Positions 54,858 to 64,000 of a stretch of DNA of 64,000 bases are shown here, piece after piece. The notes under the pieces were generated by a model that saw only the letters and a program-made list of their open reading frames with translations, made no database searches and was not told where the DNA came from. How positions within the stretch are numbered: position 1 is the stretch's first letter; every line of letters begins with the position of its first letter. The DNA comes from Flavobacterium sp. (lineage in GTDB: Bacteria; Bacteroidota; Bacteroidia; Flavobacteriales; Flavobacteriaceae), in contig JASLED010000067.1 of the NCBI GenBank assembly GCA_030151255.1, positions 62,001 to 126,000 on the forward strand, read 5' to 3'. The translations under genes were made by a program, and so were the position numbers.

Positions 54858-56981
54858 CTATAAAATCATTGATAATTGTATTCTTTTCTTGCTTATGTCT
54901 ATATCAATTACTTTTACTTGTACGTGCTGATGTAGTTTTATTACTTCGTTTACATCTGAAACAAATCCTTCTTTTAATTGAGAGATATGTACTAAACCGC
55001 TTTCTTTGATACCAACATCTACAAAACATCCAAAATTTGTAATATTATTTACAATTCCGGGTAATAATTGACCAATTTTTAAATCGGTAATTTGCTTTAT
55101 TTGCGGATCAAACTCAAAAATTTTAGCGTTTTTTCGTGGATCTAATCCTGGTTTTTCTAATTCTTTTAAAACATCTGTCAATGCAAGAACTCCAATTTCA
55201 CCAGTAGTATAATTAGCTACGTTTATTTTACTAATTAATTCTTTGTTTGATATTAAATCTTTAATAGCAATTTTTAAATCTTTTGCCATTTTTTCTACGA
55301 TTGAATAAGCTTCAGGGTGAACCGCAGAATCGTCTAAAGGATTAGCTGCATTTTTAATACGTACAAATGCTGCTGCTTGCTGAAAGGCTTTTTCGCCTAA
55401 TCTTGGCACTTTCTTTAATTCATTTCTATTTTCGAATGCACCATTTTCTGCGCGATATTGTACAATATTTTCGGCCAATTTTTCGCCAATTCCAGAAACA
55501 TAACTCAATAATGATTTACTTGCTGTATTCAGGTTTACTCCAACAGTATTAACGCATTTTATTACCACATTGTCCAATTCCTTTTTTAATAAGGTTTGAT
55601 CTACATCGTGTTGATATTGCCCCACTCCTATCGACTTTGGATCAATTTTAACCAATTCGGCTAAAGGATCTGCCAAACGACGGCCAATAGAAACAGCTCC
55701 TCTTACTGTAACATCATAATTTGGAAATTCTTCTCTTGCTAATTTTGAGGCAGAATATACCGATGCGCCAGCTTCGTTTACAATAAAGACTTGAATGGGT
55801 TTATCAAAAGCTATTTTTTTGATAAAGAATTCGGTTTCTCTTGATGCTGTTCCGTTTCCAATTGCAATTGCTTCTATGTTATATGCATTTACCATCGATC
55901 GCAATTTTTTCATTGCCATTGCAGTATCTTTTTGCGGCGCATGAGGAAAAATAGTTTCGTTGTAAAGTAAGTTACTATTTTCGTCTAAACAGACAACTTT
56001 ACATCCTGATTTGTAACCTGGATCTATAGCTAAAATTCGCTTTTCGCCTAATGGAGAACCTAACAGTAATTGAGCTAGGTTATCGGCAAAAACTTGAATA
56101 GAATTTATGTCGGCTTTTTCTTTAGCTTCGGTTAATGTTTCGTTAGATAAAGCAGGTTCTAGCAAACGTTTATAACTGTCTGCAATTGCTTTGGTAATTA
56201 TTTTACCACATTCGCTATTGTTTTTTACGATAGTTTCTTCAATAAAACGAAGTGCTTCTGTTTTTTCTATAGTTACAGAAAATTTTATAAATCCTTCTTT
56301 TTCAGCCCTTAAAATAGCTAGTAATCGGTGAGCTGGAATTTTAAATGTTGCTTCAGACCAATCAAAATATTGTTCAAATTTTTGTGCTCCCTCCTCCTCT
56401 TTTTTAGATTTTATTACTTTTGTTGTAATTAAAGCTGTGCGGTTAAATTTTCTTCTTAATGATTTTCGAATAAACATATTTTCATTAATCCATTCAGCAA
56501 TAATATCCGAAGCTCCTTGAATAGCTTCTTCCTCAGAGTTTACTTTATCATTTATGTATTTTGTAGCAATTGCATCAATATCTTGAGTGTTTTGTGCCAT
56601 TATTATTTTTGCCAATGGCTCTAATCCATTTTCTCGGGCTGTATCTGCTTTTGTTTTTCTTGTTTTTTTGAAAGGCAAATACAAATCTTCAATTTCAATT
56701 AAATCAAAACTAGCTTCGATTTTATGCTTAAGTTCTGCTGTAAGTTTTCCTTGCTCTTCAATAGATTTTACTATTGATTCTTTTCTTTTTACAATATTTT
56801 CATACAATTCGCTGTATTTAGCTATTTTTTCTAGTTCAACTTCATCCAAATTTCCTGTGCTATCTTTTCTATATCTAGCAATAAACGGAATTGTGCATCC
56901 TTCAGATAAAAGTGTTATAGCTTGTAAAATGTTTTTTGCTTGAGTAGCAACAGTTTGTTGAATAAACTCTATCAGCGTCAT
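54858..56981 (-). CDS. tex: Tex-like RNA-binding transcription accessory protein
   Basis: 707 residues. N-terminal Tex helical domain (FIARYRKDSTGNLDEVEL), YqgF/RuvX-like nuclease fold (LAIDPGYKSGCKVVCLDE, about 318), helix-hairpin-helix segments (NTASKSLLSYVSGIGEKLAENIV, about 490), and a C-terminal S1 RNA-binding domain (GIVNNITNFGCFVDVGIKESGLVHISQL, about 637-705). Tex is a general nucleic-acid-binding factor of transcription and RNA turnover. Single gene. Confidence 0.95.
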   Translation of the reverse strand: MTLIEFIQQTVATQAKNILQAITLLSEGCTIPFIARYRKDSTGNLDEVELEKIAKYSELYENIVKRKESIVKSIEEQGKLTAELKHKIEASFDLIEIEDLYLPFKKTRKTKADTARENGLEPLAKIIMAQNTQDIDAIATKYINDKVNSEEEAIQGASDIIAEWINENMFIRKSLRRKFNRTALITTKVIKSKKEEEGAQKFEQYFDWSEATFKIPAHRLLAILRAEKEGFIKFSVTIEKTEALRFIEETIVKNNSECGKIITKAIADSYKRLLEPALSNETLTEAKEKADINSIQVFADNLAQLLLGSPLGEKRILAIDPGYKSGCKVVCLDENSNLLYNETIFPHAPQKDTAMAMKKLRSMVNAYNIEAIAIGNGTASRETEFFIKKIAFDKPIQVFIVNEAGASVYSASKLAREEFPNYDVTVRGAVSIGRRLADPLAELVKIDPKSIGVGQYQHDVDQTLLKKELDNVVIKCVNTVGVNLNTASKSLLSYVSGIGEKLAENIVQYRAENGAFENRNELKKVPRLGEKAFQQAAAFVRIKNAANPLDDSAVHPEAYSIVEKMAKDLKIAIKDLISNKELISKINVANYTTGEIGVLALTDVLKELEKPGLDPRKNAKIFEFDPQIKQITDLKIGQLLPGIVNNITNFGCFVDVGIKESGLVHISQLKEGFVSDVNEVIKLHQHVQVKVIDIDISKKRIQLSMIL

Positions 56982-57011
56982 AATATATTATTTTAAGAAT
57001 AGCTAAAATAC

Positions 57012-57019
57012 TACCTTTG
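57012..57019 (+). promoter_or_regulatory. -7 box of the DUF1294 gene
   Basis: TACCTTTG, perfect TAnnTTTG, 18 bp before the ATG at 57038. Confidence 0.6.
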
Positions 57020-57037
57020 CGCAGATAAATAAATGGT

Positions 57038-57301
57038 ATGAAGTTTTTATTGTTCTATCTTTTTGCAATTAATTATATTGCTTACACCCTATTTGTAATA
57101 GATAAAGATCGGGCGCTAAAAGGAAAACAGAGAATAGCAGAAAAGAATTTGCTTACAGCTTGTTTTTTGGGCGGAAGTATTGGCGGATGGTTGGCAATGA
57201 GAAATTTGAGACATAAGACTTCTAAACAGAGTTTTAAAATGAAGTTTTATGCTATTTTGATTATTCAGGTTGTTTTGTTTTTTTCACTTTTTAAGCGATA
57301 A
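57038..57301 (+). CDS. DUF1294 membrane protein
   Basis: 87 residues. Two hydrophobic segments (about 2-20 and 68-84) around the conserved block DKDRALKGKQRIAEKNLL and GGSIGGWLAMRNLRHKTSKQSFKMKF, the DUF1294 signature. Predicted inner-membrane protein, function unknown. Convergent with rpiB across a shared terminator. Confidence 0.9.
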   Translation: MKFLLFYLFAINYIAYTLFVIDKDRALKGKQRIAEKNLLTACFLGGSIGGWLAMRNLRHKTSKQSFKMKFYAILIIQVVLFFSLFKR

Positions 57302-57303
57302 AA

Positions 57304-57333
57304 AAAAGGTAATTACCAAAGTAACTACCTTTT
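57304..57333. terminator. Bidirectional terminator, DUF1294 gene / rpiB
   Basis: AAAAGGTAATTAC and GTAACTACCTTTT arms (one mismatch), loop CAAA. Confidence 0.75.
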
Positions 57334-57338
57334 GTGCG

Positions 57339-57770
57339 TTATGAGCAACTAATTTTGTTTACTCTATTTTGATGTCTACCACCTTCAAATGTAGTGGCTA
57401 AAAATGTTTCTACTATTGCTACAGCTTGCTCTATTGAAGTAAATCTTGCAGGAATACTAATTATGTTTGCATCATTGTGTTGCTTTGCTAATTCGGCAAT
57501 TTCTTTTGTCCAACACAATGCACAACGCACTCCTTGATGTTTATTGGCTGTAATAGCAATTCCGTTACCGCTACCACAAATTACAATTCCAAAATCAACA
57601 ATTTTATTTTCTACAGCCAACGCTACTTGGTGTCCAAAATCAGGATAGTCTACAGAATCAAAAGTATCTGTTCCATAATTGATTACTTCGTATCCTTTTG
57701 ATTCTAAAAATGCAACAATTGCTTGCTTATAAGCCGGACCAGCGTGGTCATTTCCGATTGCTATTTTCAT
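57339..57770 (-). CDS. rpiB: Ribose-5-phosphate isomerase B
   Basis: 143 residues. LacAB/RpiB family: IGNDHAGPAYK at the start, the active-site Cys in GIVICGSGNGIAITANK (about 65), and RCALCWTKEIAELAKQHNDANIISIPAR. It interconverts ribose 5-phosphate and ribulose 5-phosphate. A -7 box is at 57798-57805. Confidence 0.95.
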   Translation of the reverse strand: MKIAIGNDHAGPAYKQAIVAFLESKGYEVINYGTDTFDSVDYPDFGHQVALAVENKIVDFGIVICGSGNGIAITANKHQGVRCALCWTKEIAELAKQHNDANIISIPARFTSIEQAVAIVETFLATTFEGGRHQNRVNKISCS

Positions 57771-57797
57771 TATTAGTATGTTGTGTTAGTTATGTAA

Positions 57798-57805
57798 CAA
57801 AGGTA
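57798..57805 (-). promoter_or_regulatory. -7 box of rpiB
   Basis: Minus-strand TACCTTTG, 27 bp before the rpiB ATG. Confidence 0.55.
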
Positions 57806-58117
57806 AAACTTTTGCAATTTATAATCCTAATTTATCAATTGCTATTTATTTCATTTCTATCTTTGTATAGATAAAGTTACAGTAGTAAACTATTGTTTTT
57901 ATCAAAACTCTTCTCCAAACAAAAACGAGTTTAGCAATGATGCTGAACAATAAAAAAATATTATTTATTTGTGTTTGATTGACATAAAGTATAATAATTT
58001 GTCGATAATATCTTAATAATAACACAAAAGTTTAACTTTATAAGCAAATAATAAATAGTAATTCGTACATTTAAACAACATTCCTTTGTATAAATTCAAA
58101 AGGATAAAACATTTGAA
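57806..58117. other. Intergenic region, rpiB / rnr
   Basis: About 310 bp, no gene seen. Plus-strand TATCTTTG at 57858-57865 is a perfect -7 box but is 250 bp from rnr; a weaker TTCCTTTG at 58081-58088 lies 29 bp before the rnr ATG and is the more natural promoter. The first might start a long leader or an unrecognised small RNA. Confidence 0.45.
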
Positions 58118-60295
58118 ATGGCAAAAAAATTCAATCATAAAAAGAAAAAACAGTTTGATTTTTCAAATAAAATATTAAGATTTTTAGGGAAAAATTCAAC
58201 CAAATCTTATAACTACAAACAGATAGCAGGTCAGTTAGAAATTGTTGATACTCAAGGCAGAAATGAAGTTATAAAAGAATTGAAGTACTTAGTTTCTAAG
58301 GCTTTGATAGAAGAAATTGAGATGGGAAAATATCGATTTGTACCAAAAGCAAATTATATTGAAGGTAGAATTGATATGACAGGCAGAAAAACAGCTTATT
58401 TAGTAAGCGAGTTTTTAGAAGAAGATGCCTTTATTTCAACAAATAACTTAAACAAAGCATTGGATGGCGATTTAGTGCGAGCTTATATTTACAATAAACG
58501 AAATGGCAAAAAACCAGAGGCAGAAGTTGTAGAAATTTTAGAACGCAATCGCACACAATTTGTAGGTGTTATTGATATACAAAAAAACTTTGCTTTTGTA
58601 TCTACGTCAGATCCGAAGATGTATACTGATATTTTTGTTCCAAAAGACAAAGTATTGAATGCACAATCTGGAGATGTAGTTCTTGTAGATATGGAAGATT
58701 GGCCAGAAAAAGCAGATAGCCCGTTTGGTAGAGTAGTGAAAGTATTAGGAAAACAAGGCGAACACAATACAGAAATTCATGCAATTTTAGCAGAATATGG
58801 ATTGCCATTGGAGTTTCCGAAAGAAGTAGATGATTTTGCTAATAATCTTGATACATCTATTCAAGAAGCAGAAGTGGCAAAACGTAGAGATATGCGAAAT
58901 ATCCTTACGTTTACAATTGATCCAAAAGATGCTAAAGATTTTGACGATGCATTATCTTTTCAAGTATTAGAAAACGGAAATTATGAGATCGGTGTTCATA
59001 TAGCAGACGTTTCTCATTACGTAAAAGAAGGAACTATTTTAGATGCAGAAGCTTATCATAGAGCTACTTCGGTTTATTTGGTAGATAGAACTGTACCCAT
59101 GTTGCCAGAAGTGCTTTCTAATTTTGCATGTTCATTGCGCCCGAATGAAGATAAATTTACTTTTTCGGCGGTTTTTGAATTAAATAAAAAAGCTGAAATT
59201 GTAAATCAATGGTTTGGCAGAACTGTAACACATTCTGATCAACGAATGGCTTACGAAGAGGCACAATATATCATTGAAACTACCGATCGTTTTATTCCTG
59301 AAACAATTTCTATAACAGGAAAACAACAAGAAGTAAGTGAAGAAGTAGCACAAGCAGTACTGAAATTAGATGAATTAGCAGTTATTTTAAGAGGCAAAAG
59401 AATGAATGCTGGTGCAATATCGTTTGATAAAATAGAAGTTAAGTTTAACTTAAACGAAAATAGCGAACCAGTTGGCGTATTTTTTAAAGAAGCAAAAGCA
59501 GCCAATCATTTAATTGAAGAATTTATGCTTTTGGCCAATCGAAAAGTTTCAGAATTTATTGGTAAACAGAAGAAAACGTTTGTTTATCGCGTGCATGATG
59601 AACCAGATCAAGACAGATTATTTGGATTACAATCCGTAATTTCTCGTTTTGGACATTCGCTTAACTTAAAATCAAAAGAAACCATATCTAAATCGCTAAA
59701 TCAACTATTAAAAGATGTTCATGGACAGAAAGAACAAAATTTGGTCGATACTTTGGCAATTCGTTGTATGAGCAAGGCAAGTTATTCTACCAACAACATA
59801 GGGCATTATGGCTTGGCATTTGATTATTATTCTCACTTTACATCACCAATTAGAAGATATCCTGATGTAATGGCACACCGTTTGCTTCAAACTTATTTAG
59901 ATGGAGGAAATTCTGTAAGTGCCGAAGAATATGAAGTAAAATGTAACCATTGTTCTTCTATGGAAAATTTAGCAGCAAACGCAGAGCGAGATAGCATTAA
60001 ATACATGCAAGTAAAGTATATGCAAGATCAAAAAGATCAATCTTTCGTAGGTGTTATTTCAGGCGTTACAGAATGGGGAATTTATGTAGAAATTGTGGAT
60101 AATAAGTGCGAAGGAATGGTGAGAATACGCGATATTAGAGAAGATTACTACATTTATGACGAAAAACAATATGCTATGGTAGGCCAGGCAACTGGTAATA
60201 TTTTACAGTTAGGAGATACAGTAGTTGTATCAGTCAAAAATGCTGATTTGGTGAAAAAACAATTAGATTTTAATTATATTCAAAAATTAAGTTAA
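58118..60295 (+). CDS. rnr: Ribonuclease R
   Basis: 725 residues. N-terminal winged helix, two cold-shock domains (about 70-225), RNB catalytic domain with the Asp cluster TIDPKDAKDFDDALS (about 266-280) and HFTSPIRRYPDVMAHRLLQ (about 570), and a C-terminal S1 domain (GVISGVTEWGIYVEIVDNKCEGMV). A processive 3'-5' exoribonuclease able to degrade structured RNA. The following gene starts one base after its stop. Confidence 0.97.
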   Translation: MAKKFNHKKKKQFDFSNKILRFLGKNSTKSYNYKQIAGQLEIVDTQGRNEVIKELKYLVSKALIEEIEMGKYRFVPKANYIEGRIDMTGRKTAYLVSEFLEEDAFISTNNLNKALDGDLVRAYIYNKRNGKKPEAEVVEILERNRTQFVGVIDIQKNFAFVSTSDPKMYTDIFVPKDKVLNAQSGDVVLVDMEDWPEKADSPFGRVVKVLGKQGEHNTEIHAILAEYGLPLEFPKEVDDFANNLDTSIQEAEVAKRRDMRNILTFTIDPKDAKDFDDALSFQVLENGNYEIGVHIADVSHYVKEGTILDAEAYHRATSVYLVDRTVPMLPEVLSNFACSLRPNEDKFTFSAVFELNKKAEIVNQWFGRTVTHSDQRMAYEEAQYIIETTDRFIPETISITGKQQEVSEEVAQAVLKLDELAVILRGKRMNAGAISFDKIEVKFNLNENSEPVGVFFKEAKAANHLIEEFMLLANRKVSEFIGKQKKTFVYRVHDEPDQDRLFGLQSVISRFGHSLNLKSKETISKSLNQLLKDVHGQKEQNLVDTLAIRCMSKASYSTNNIGHYGLAFDYYSHFTSPIRRYPDVMAHRLLQTYLDGGNSVSAEEYEVKCNHCSSMENLAANAERDSIKYMQVKYMQDQKDQSFVGVISGVTEWGIYVEIVDNKCEGMVRIRDIREDYYIYDEKQYAMVGQATGNILQLGDTVVVSVKNADLVKKQLDFNYIQKLS

Positions 60296-60296
60296 T

Positions 60297-60968
60297 ATGA
60301 AAAAAACGGTTTTATTATTTGCAACATTTTTTTTGGCAATAGGAGCATTTGCGCAAGAAACAAAAACTGTAGGATCATTTCAAAAGCTAAGTGTTTTTGA
60401 TAAAATAGAAGTTACATTAATTCCTTCAAAAGAAAATAAAATGGAGGTAAGCGGAAGCAACATCGATAATGTGAATTTTATAAATAAGAATGGTTATTTA
60501 AAAATAAAAATGAATACAGCATACAGTTTTCAGGGTGAAAACACAAAGGTAAAGCTGTATTATGTAGCATTAAATGAAATTGTTGCTGACGAAGGTGCTA
60601 AAATTAATAGTAATAGCCCTGTAAAAGCTACGTCATTGTTGGTAAATGGTAAAGCAGGAGGAAAGGTTAATCTTGAAGTAAAAGTAGATGATTTAACCGT
60701 AAGAGCAGCAACTGGAGGAGAAGTTACATTAATTGGAAAAGCTACCAAACAAGATGTTTTATCAAATGCTGGAGCTGTTGTACACAATGATAAATTAATT
60801 ACAAAAGATACAAATGTAACAGTAAATGCAGGTGGAAAAGCAAATGTAAATGCAACAGAATTAGTTGACGCAAAAACTAGAGCAGGAGGAGAAATAAATG
60901 TTTATGGAGATCCGAAAAAAGTAAATGAAAAGGTAGTGATGGGAGGATCTATCAACTTTATAAAATAA
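60297..60968 (+). CDS. Head GIN domain (DUF2807) exported protein
   Basis: 223 residues. Signal peptide ending AFAQ (about residue 20). The rest is a repetitive beta-solenoid typical of DUF2807: VGSFQKLSVFDKIEVTLIPSKENKMEVSG, then GAKINS, GGKVNLEVKVDDLTVRAATGGEVTLIG, AGGKANVNATELVDAKTRAGGEINVYGDP and the terminal VVMGGSINFI. Likely periplasmic or outer-membrane associated; function unknown. It is one base after rnr, so probably co-transcribed, though no functional link is apparent. Confidence 0.9.
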   Translation: MKKTVLLFATFFLAIGAFAQETKTVGSFQKLSVFDKIEVTLIPSKENKMEVSGSNIDNVNFINKNGYLKIKMNTAYSFQGENTKVKLYYVALNEIVADEGAKINSNSPVKATSLLVNGKAGGKVNLEVKVDDLTVRAATGGEVTLIGKATKQDVLSNAGAVVHNDKLITKDTNVTVNAGGKANVNATELVDAKTRAGGEINVYGDPKKVNEKVVMGGSINFIK

Positions 60969-61035
60969 AAAGAATTAGACTTTTATTATTTTTTCACATA
61001 AAATAATGTACCTTGCAGAAGGTAGCTAATACAAG

Positions 61036-61069
61036 TGCCAATATAGATTTTAATATATTGGCATTTTTT
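61036..61069 (+). terminator. Terminator of rnr-DUF2807
   Basis: TGCCAATATA (61036-61045) and TATATTGGCA (61054-61063), then six T. It ends 11 bp before the LysE-family start, so that gene's promoter must overlap or follow the terminator. Confidence 0.8.
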
Positions 61070-61080
61070 AATTGATTTGA

Positions 61081-61779
61081 ATGTTAGATGATTTAATAAC
61101 AGGGGTTTCTTTAGGTTTTTTCCTAAGTTTTATGATTGGACCTGTTTTTTTTATTCTTATAGAAACAAGTATAACAAGAGGATTTAGAGCTGCTTTAGCT
61201 TTTGATCTGGGTGTAGTACTTGCAGATGCTGTTTTTTTTACAATTGCCTTTTTTAGTAGTTTTAGATTAATCAATTCAATTAAAGATGAGCCATCATTGT
61301 TTATTTTTGGTGGATTATTGATGATTACTTATGGTGTAATTTCGTTTGTAAAGCTCAAAAAAGTTCAGGTAGAAACTATTCAAATAACAAATACAATTGT
61401 AAAAAGAGAGTATTTAGGATTGTTTATCAAAGGTTTTTTAATAAATTTTATAAATGTGGGTGTATTGGGTTTTTGGCTAGCAATTATTATTACGCTAGGC
61501 CCAAAAATGGATATGAATACTGAAAGAATGTTTATATTCTTCACATTTACAATAATAGCTTATTTTATTACAGATGTTTTTAAAATATTGTTAGCTAAGC
61601 AATTAAGAAAAAAACTTACACATAAAAATATTCTAAAAGTAAAAAAAATCAGCAGTATTTTGTTGATTGTTTTTGGGTGTGTAATTTTTTCTAAAGCATT
61701 TATCAATACAAAAGACAAAGAATTAAAGCTTCCTTTATTGAAATTAGAAAGCAAGAATGAGCAGCATTCAGCCCATTAA
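61081..61779 (+). CDS. LysE family transporter
   Basis: 232 residues, about six membrane helices. The start DLITGVSLGFFLSFMIGPVFFILIETSITRGFRAALAFDLG is the LysE/RhtB pattern with the conserved Gly-Pro. Probable amino-acid exporter in the inner membrane; substrate unknown. The C-terminal tail (about 210-232) is hydrophilic. Convergent with tatA. Confidence 0.88.
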   Translation: MLDDLITGVSLGFFLSFMIGPVFFILIETSITRGFRAALAFDLGVVLADAVFFTIAFFSSFRLINSIKDEPSLFIFGGLLMITYGVISFVKLKKVQVETIQITNTIVKREYLGLFIKGFLINFINVGVLGFWLAIIITLGPKMDMNTERMFIFFTFTIIAYFITDVFKILLAKQLRKKLTHKNILKVKKISSILLIVFGCVIFSKAFINTKDKELKLPLLKLESKNEQHSAH

Positions 61780-61796
61780 AAGTTGAGGTAACCAGA

Positions 61797-61824
61797 AATA
61801 AAAAAAGCGCTATTAATATAGCGC
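61797..61824 (-). terminator. Terminator of tatA
   Basis: Palindrome GCGCTATTAATATAGCGC (61807-61824), followed on the minus strand by seven or more T; weaker in the LysE direction. Confidence 0.8.
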
Positions 61825-61850
61825 ATTAAAACCTTAGGATTTTCTACAAA

Positions 61851-62072
61851 CTATTCAGTTTTAGAAGACTCGTCTTTTGTAGCTTCTTTTTTAGTAGTTT
61901 GGTGAGAAGTATCTTCTCCTTTTGTTGCATCCTTGAATTCTTTTATACCTGTTCCTAATCCTTTCATTAATTCAGGGATTTTTTTACCTCCGAACAATAA
62001 AACGATCAAAACAACTACAACAACTATCTGCCATGGACCAACCACGCCTAAAAAAGTATGTAATGCGTTCAT
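61851..62072 (-). CDS. tatA: Twin-arginine translocase subunit TatA/TatE
   Basis: 73 residues. One N-terminal membrane helix (GPWQIVVVVVLIVLLFGGKKIPELM, about 10-34) with the FGGKKIPEL hinge, then an amphipathic helix (LGTGIKEFKDATKG) and a charged tail, exactly the TatA layout. It forms the pore of the Tat pathway for folded proteins. tatC is not in the window. Confidence 0.93.
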   Translation of the reverse strand: MNALHTFLGVVGPWQIVVVVVLIVLLFGGKKIPELMKGLGTGIKEFKDATKGEDTSHQTTKKEATKDESSKTE

Positions 62073-62238
62073 ATTATTTAACTTAAAGAATTTGTAGCTA
62101 CAAATATAACAAGAAAATACGATTACAATGTTTTAATACTTATATTATTTAACTTTTTGATAGCTAATCTTAACAATGTTGTTGTATTACTAATGTGAAT
62201 AAAAGCTAAAAATCCAAGAAGTCAATTTTTATTATGTT

Positions 62239-62246
62239 TATATTTG
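62239..62246 (+). promoter_or_regulatory. -7 box of the M23 peptidase gene
   Basis: TATATTTG, perfect TAnnTTTG, 19 bp before the ATG at 62266. Confidence 0.55.
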
Positions 62247-62265
62247 TGTATAAAACAATTAAAAT

Positions 62266-63141
62266 ATGTCTGCAAAAGGACCTAATTGGAGGAAGTGGAA
62301 GAAAAGACTTCTAGATAAGTATAGAGTTGTTATTGTAAATGACAGAACGTTTGAAGATGTTGTATCGTTAAAACTAAACTTGCTAAATGTTGTTGGTGCA
62401 ATAACTACTTTTGTGTTTTTATTGTTGTTTTCTAATGTTTTACTCCTAATTCTTACGCCTTTAAAAGAATATATTCCTGGATATTCATCTGCTACTTTAA
62501 AAGAAAAATCGGTTCAATTGGCATTGAAGGTAGATTCTTTGGAAACAGAAATAAAGAAAAATGATTTGTTTGTGCAATCGCTCCAACGTATTTTAAATGG
62601 CGATATTGAAATTACAAAAATGAATATGGATTCCTTAATAAAAACACAGGTTCCATTAAATATAATTGAACACACTGTAGCCAGTGAAAAAGATTTAGAA
62701 TTACGAGAAAAAGTACGATTAGAAGATAAATATAATTTGTTTAATAACGCTGAAGTAAAAGTAAATACTGTGTTTTTTGCTCCAATTGATGGAAAAATTA
62801 AACGTAAATACGATCCGAAAATTGCGCATCTAGGAATTGATTTTTCGGCAGCAAACAATGCAATAGTACAATCTGTTGCAAAAGGAACAGTTGTTTTTGT
62901 AGATTGGACAATTATGAATGGTTATACTATTATTGTACTGCATGAAGACGGAATAACATCTGTATATAAGCATTTATCATCGCTGAATAAAAGTTTGTAC
63001 GAAACAGTTCAATCAGGTGATGTGCTAGGTTTATACAACGGAAATGATTCAGCAGGAGATCAAGTAAATCAATCTCATTTTCATTTCGAATTGTGGAAAG
63101 ATAATTATCCTCTTGACGCTACCATGTTTATTGAGTTTTAA
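62266..63141 (+). CDS. M23 family peptidoglycan metallopeptidase, membrane-anchored
   Basis: 291 residues. Cytosolic basic N-terminus (NWRKWKKRLLDKYR), one membrane helix (about 44-68), a coiled coil (about 80-160), then a LytM/M23 domain with zinc ligands in HLGIDFS (H-x-x-x-D, about 189) and HFHFELW (H-x-H, about 274). A second metal-binding pair is complete, so it may be catalytically active. Likely acts in septal or wall remodelling. Nine bp before the GH3-like gene, probably one operon. Confidence 0.93.
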   Translation: MSAKGPNWRKWKKRLLDKYRVVIVNDRTFEDVVSLKLNLLNVVGAITTFVFLLLFSNVLLLILTPLKEYIPGYSSATLKEKSVQLALKVDSLETEIKKNDLFVQSLQRILNGDIEITKMNMDSLIKTQVPLNIIEHTVASEKDLELREKVRLEDKYNLFNNAEVKVNTVFFAPIDGKIKRKYDPKIAHLGIDFSAANNAIVQSVAKGTVVFVDWTIMNGYTIIVLHEDGITSVYKHLSSLNKSLYETVQSGDVLGLYNGNDSAGDQVNQSHFHFELWKDNYPLDATMFIEF

Positions 63142-63150
63142 AAATTAGCT

Positions 63151-64000
63151 ATGTCAATAAAATCTATAGGAGCAAAGGTATTTGCATCCATTATACATTG
63201 GAATAATCAAAAATGGATTAATAATCCTATTGCAACACAACAAAAAGTATTGATGCAACTAATAAATGATGCAAAAGATACAAGTTTTGGAAAAGATCAT
63301 CAATTCAGCAGCATTAAGAATCATCAAGATTTTACAGCTAAGGTTCCAATAAGAGATTATGAGCAATTGAAAAATTATGTTGATCGAGTGGTGGCTGGAG
63401 AAGAAAATGTTTTATGGAAAGGAAGACCATTATATTTTGCAAAAACATCTGGCACAACCTCAGGAGCAAAGTATATTCCATTAACTAAAGAATCGATGCC
63501 ATATCATATACAAGCAGCAAGAAACGCTATTTTAGCTTATGTACATGAAACAGGAATTGCTGATTTTGTTGATGGGAAAATGATTTTTTTACAAGGAAGT
63601 CCAATTCTTGAAGAAGTAAATGGAATTAAGTTGGGCAGACTCTCGGGTATTGTAGCTCATTTTGTACCAGCTTATTTGCAAAAAAACAGATTGCCTAGTT
63701 GGAATACCAATTGTATTGAAGATTGGGAAACTAAGGTTGATGCAATTGTGGAGGAAACAATTCATGAAGATTTGACCGTAATTTCGGGAATTCCAAGTTG
63801 GGTACAAATGTATTTTGAACGATTGAGAAGTAAAGGCCATAAAAATGTTGGTGATATTTTTAAGAATTTCAACTTATTTATTTATGGTGGAGTAAATTAC
63901 GAGCCTTATCGAGCAAAATTTGAAGAATTAATAGGAAGAAGAGTTCCTTCTATCGAATTATTTCCTGCATCTGAAGGTTTCTTTGCTTATCAAGATTCTC
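63151..64000 (+). CDS. GH3 auxin-responsive promoter family protein (3' end missing)
   Basis: 283 codons seen, open at the window end. Start MSIKSIGAKVFASIIHWNN, then VPIRDYEQLKNYVDRVVAGEENVLW, the nucleotide-binding loop FAKTSGTTSGAKYIPLT (about 107) and FNLFIYGGVNYEPY and ELFPASEGFFAYQD, all typical of bacterial GH3-like acyl-acid-amide synthetases of the ANL superfamily. The family adenylates a carboxylic acid and couples it to an amine; the bacterial substrate is unknown. Confidence 0.9.
   Translation, partial: MSIKSIGAKVFASIIHWNNQKWINNPIATQQKVLMQLINDAKDTSFGKDHQFSSIKNHQDFTAKVPIRDYEQLKNYVDRVVAGEENVLWKGRPLYFAKTSGTTSGAKYIPLTKESMPYHIQAARNAILAYVHETGIADFVDGKMIFLQGSPILEEVNGIKLGRLSGIVAHFVPAYLQKNRLPSWNTNCIEDWETKVDAIVEETIHEDLTVISGIPSWVQMYFERLRSKGHKNVGDIFKNFNLFIYGGVNYEPYRAKFEELIGRRVPSIELFPASEGFFAYQDS

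Overview
The window is chromosomal DNA of a low-GC member of the family Flavobacteriaceae (phylum Bacteroidota). The evidence is a type IX secretion (T9SS) adhesin with a gliding-type C-terminal sorting domain next to a PorP/SprF protein, many Bacteroidota-only families (DUF2480, DUF3078, DUF4837, HTH_40 helicase), and recurrent TAnnTTTG -7 boxes close to start codons in place of Shine-Dalgarno sites. The genus cannot be fixed from this sequence. There is no phage, insertion sequence or CRISPR array.

Layout. 1-9986 (minus): a giant 2422-residue adhesin, its PorP/SprF partner and a truncated OmpA-type protein, i.e. a T9SS surface-adhesin locus. 10344-12826 (plus): hflX, then asnA preceded by what looks like a complete ribosome-mediated attenuator with an Asn-rich leader peptide; asnA itself has an in-frame premature stop near its end. 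12874-27825: the SUF iron-sulfur cluster assembly genes on the minus strand (sufA-like, sufB, sufC, sufD, then sufS, sufE, sufT, DUF2480, DUF3078), split in the middle by a plus-strand block made of a heme-uptake operon (hmuTUVS) and class I ribonucleotide reductase (nrdB, nrdA). 28211-33219 (plus): MBL hydrolase, S8 and M1 peptidases, rnpA. 33321-42559: DUF4837, MltD-type transglycosylase, pgk, holB, Pif1-like helicase, OmpH, methyltransferase.

43258-47202 looks like the replication origin region: two perfect 16-bp parS-type sites flank mnmG, followed by ybeY and about 1.5 kb of gene-free, AT-rich DNA with a duplicated repeat block and a cluster of DnaA-box-like 9-mers. Gene orientation diverges here: mainly minus for several kb to the left, plus to the right (gltX, lipoproteins, SPFH protein). 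51217-64000 is ordinary housekeeping: a DUF6327/holin/YtxH stress cluster, glnS, folB, tRNA-Cys, tex, rpiB, rnr, LysE and TatA proteins, an M23 peptidase and a partial GH3-like gene.

The most novel-looking items are the asnA attenuator (leader peptide with 7 Asn codons plus mutually exclusive 1:2, 2:3 and 3:4 pairings), the parS site built into the mnmG terminator, the nested repeats beside the putative origin, and DnaA-box-like elements at the nrdBA promoter.
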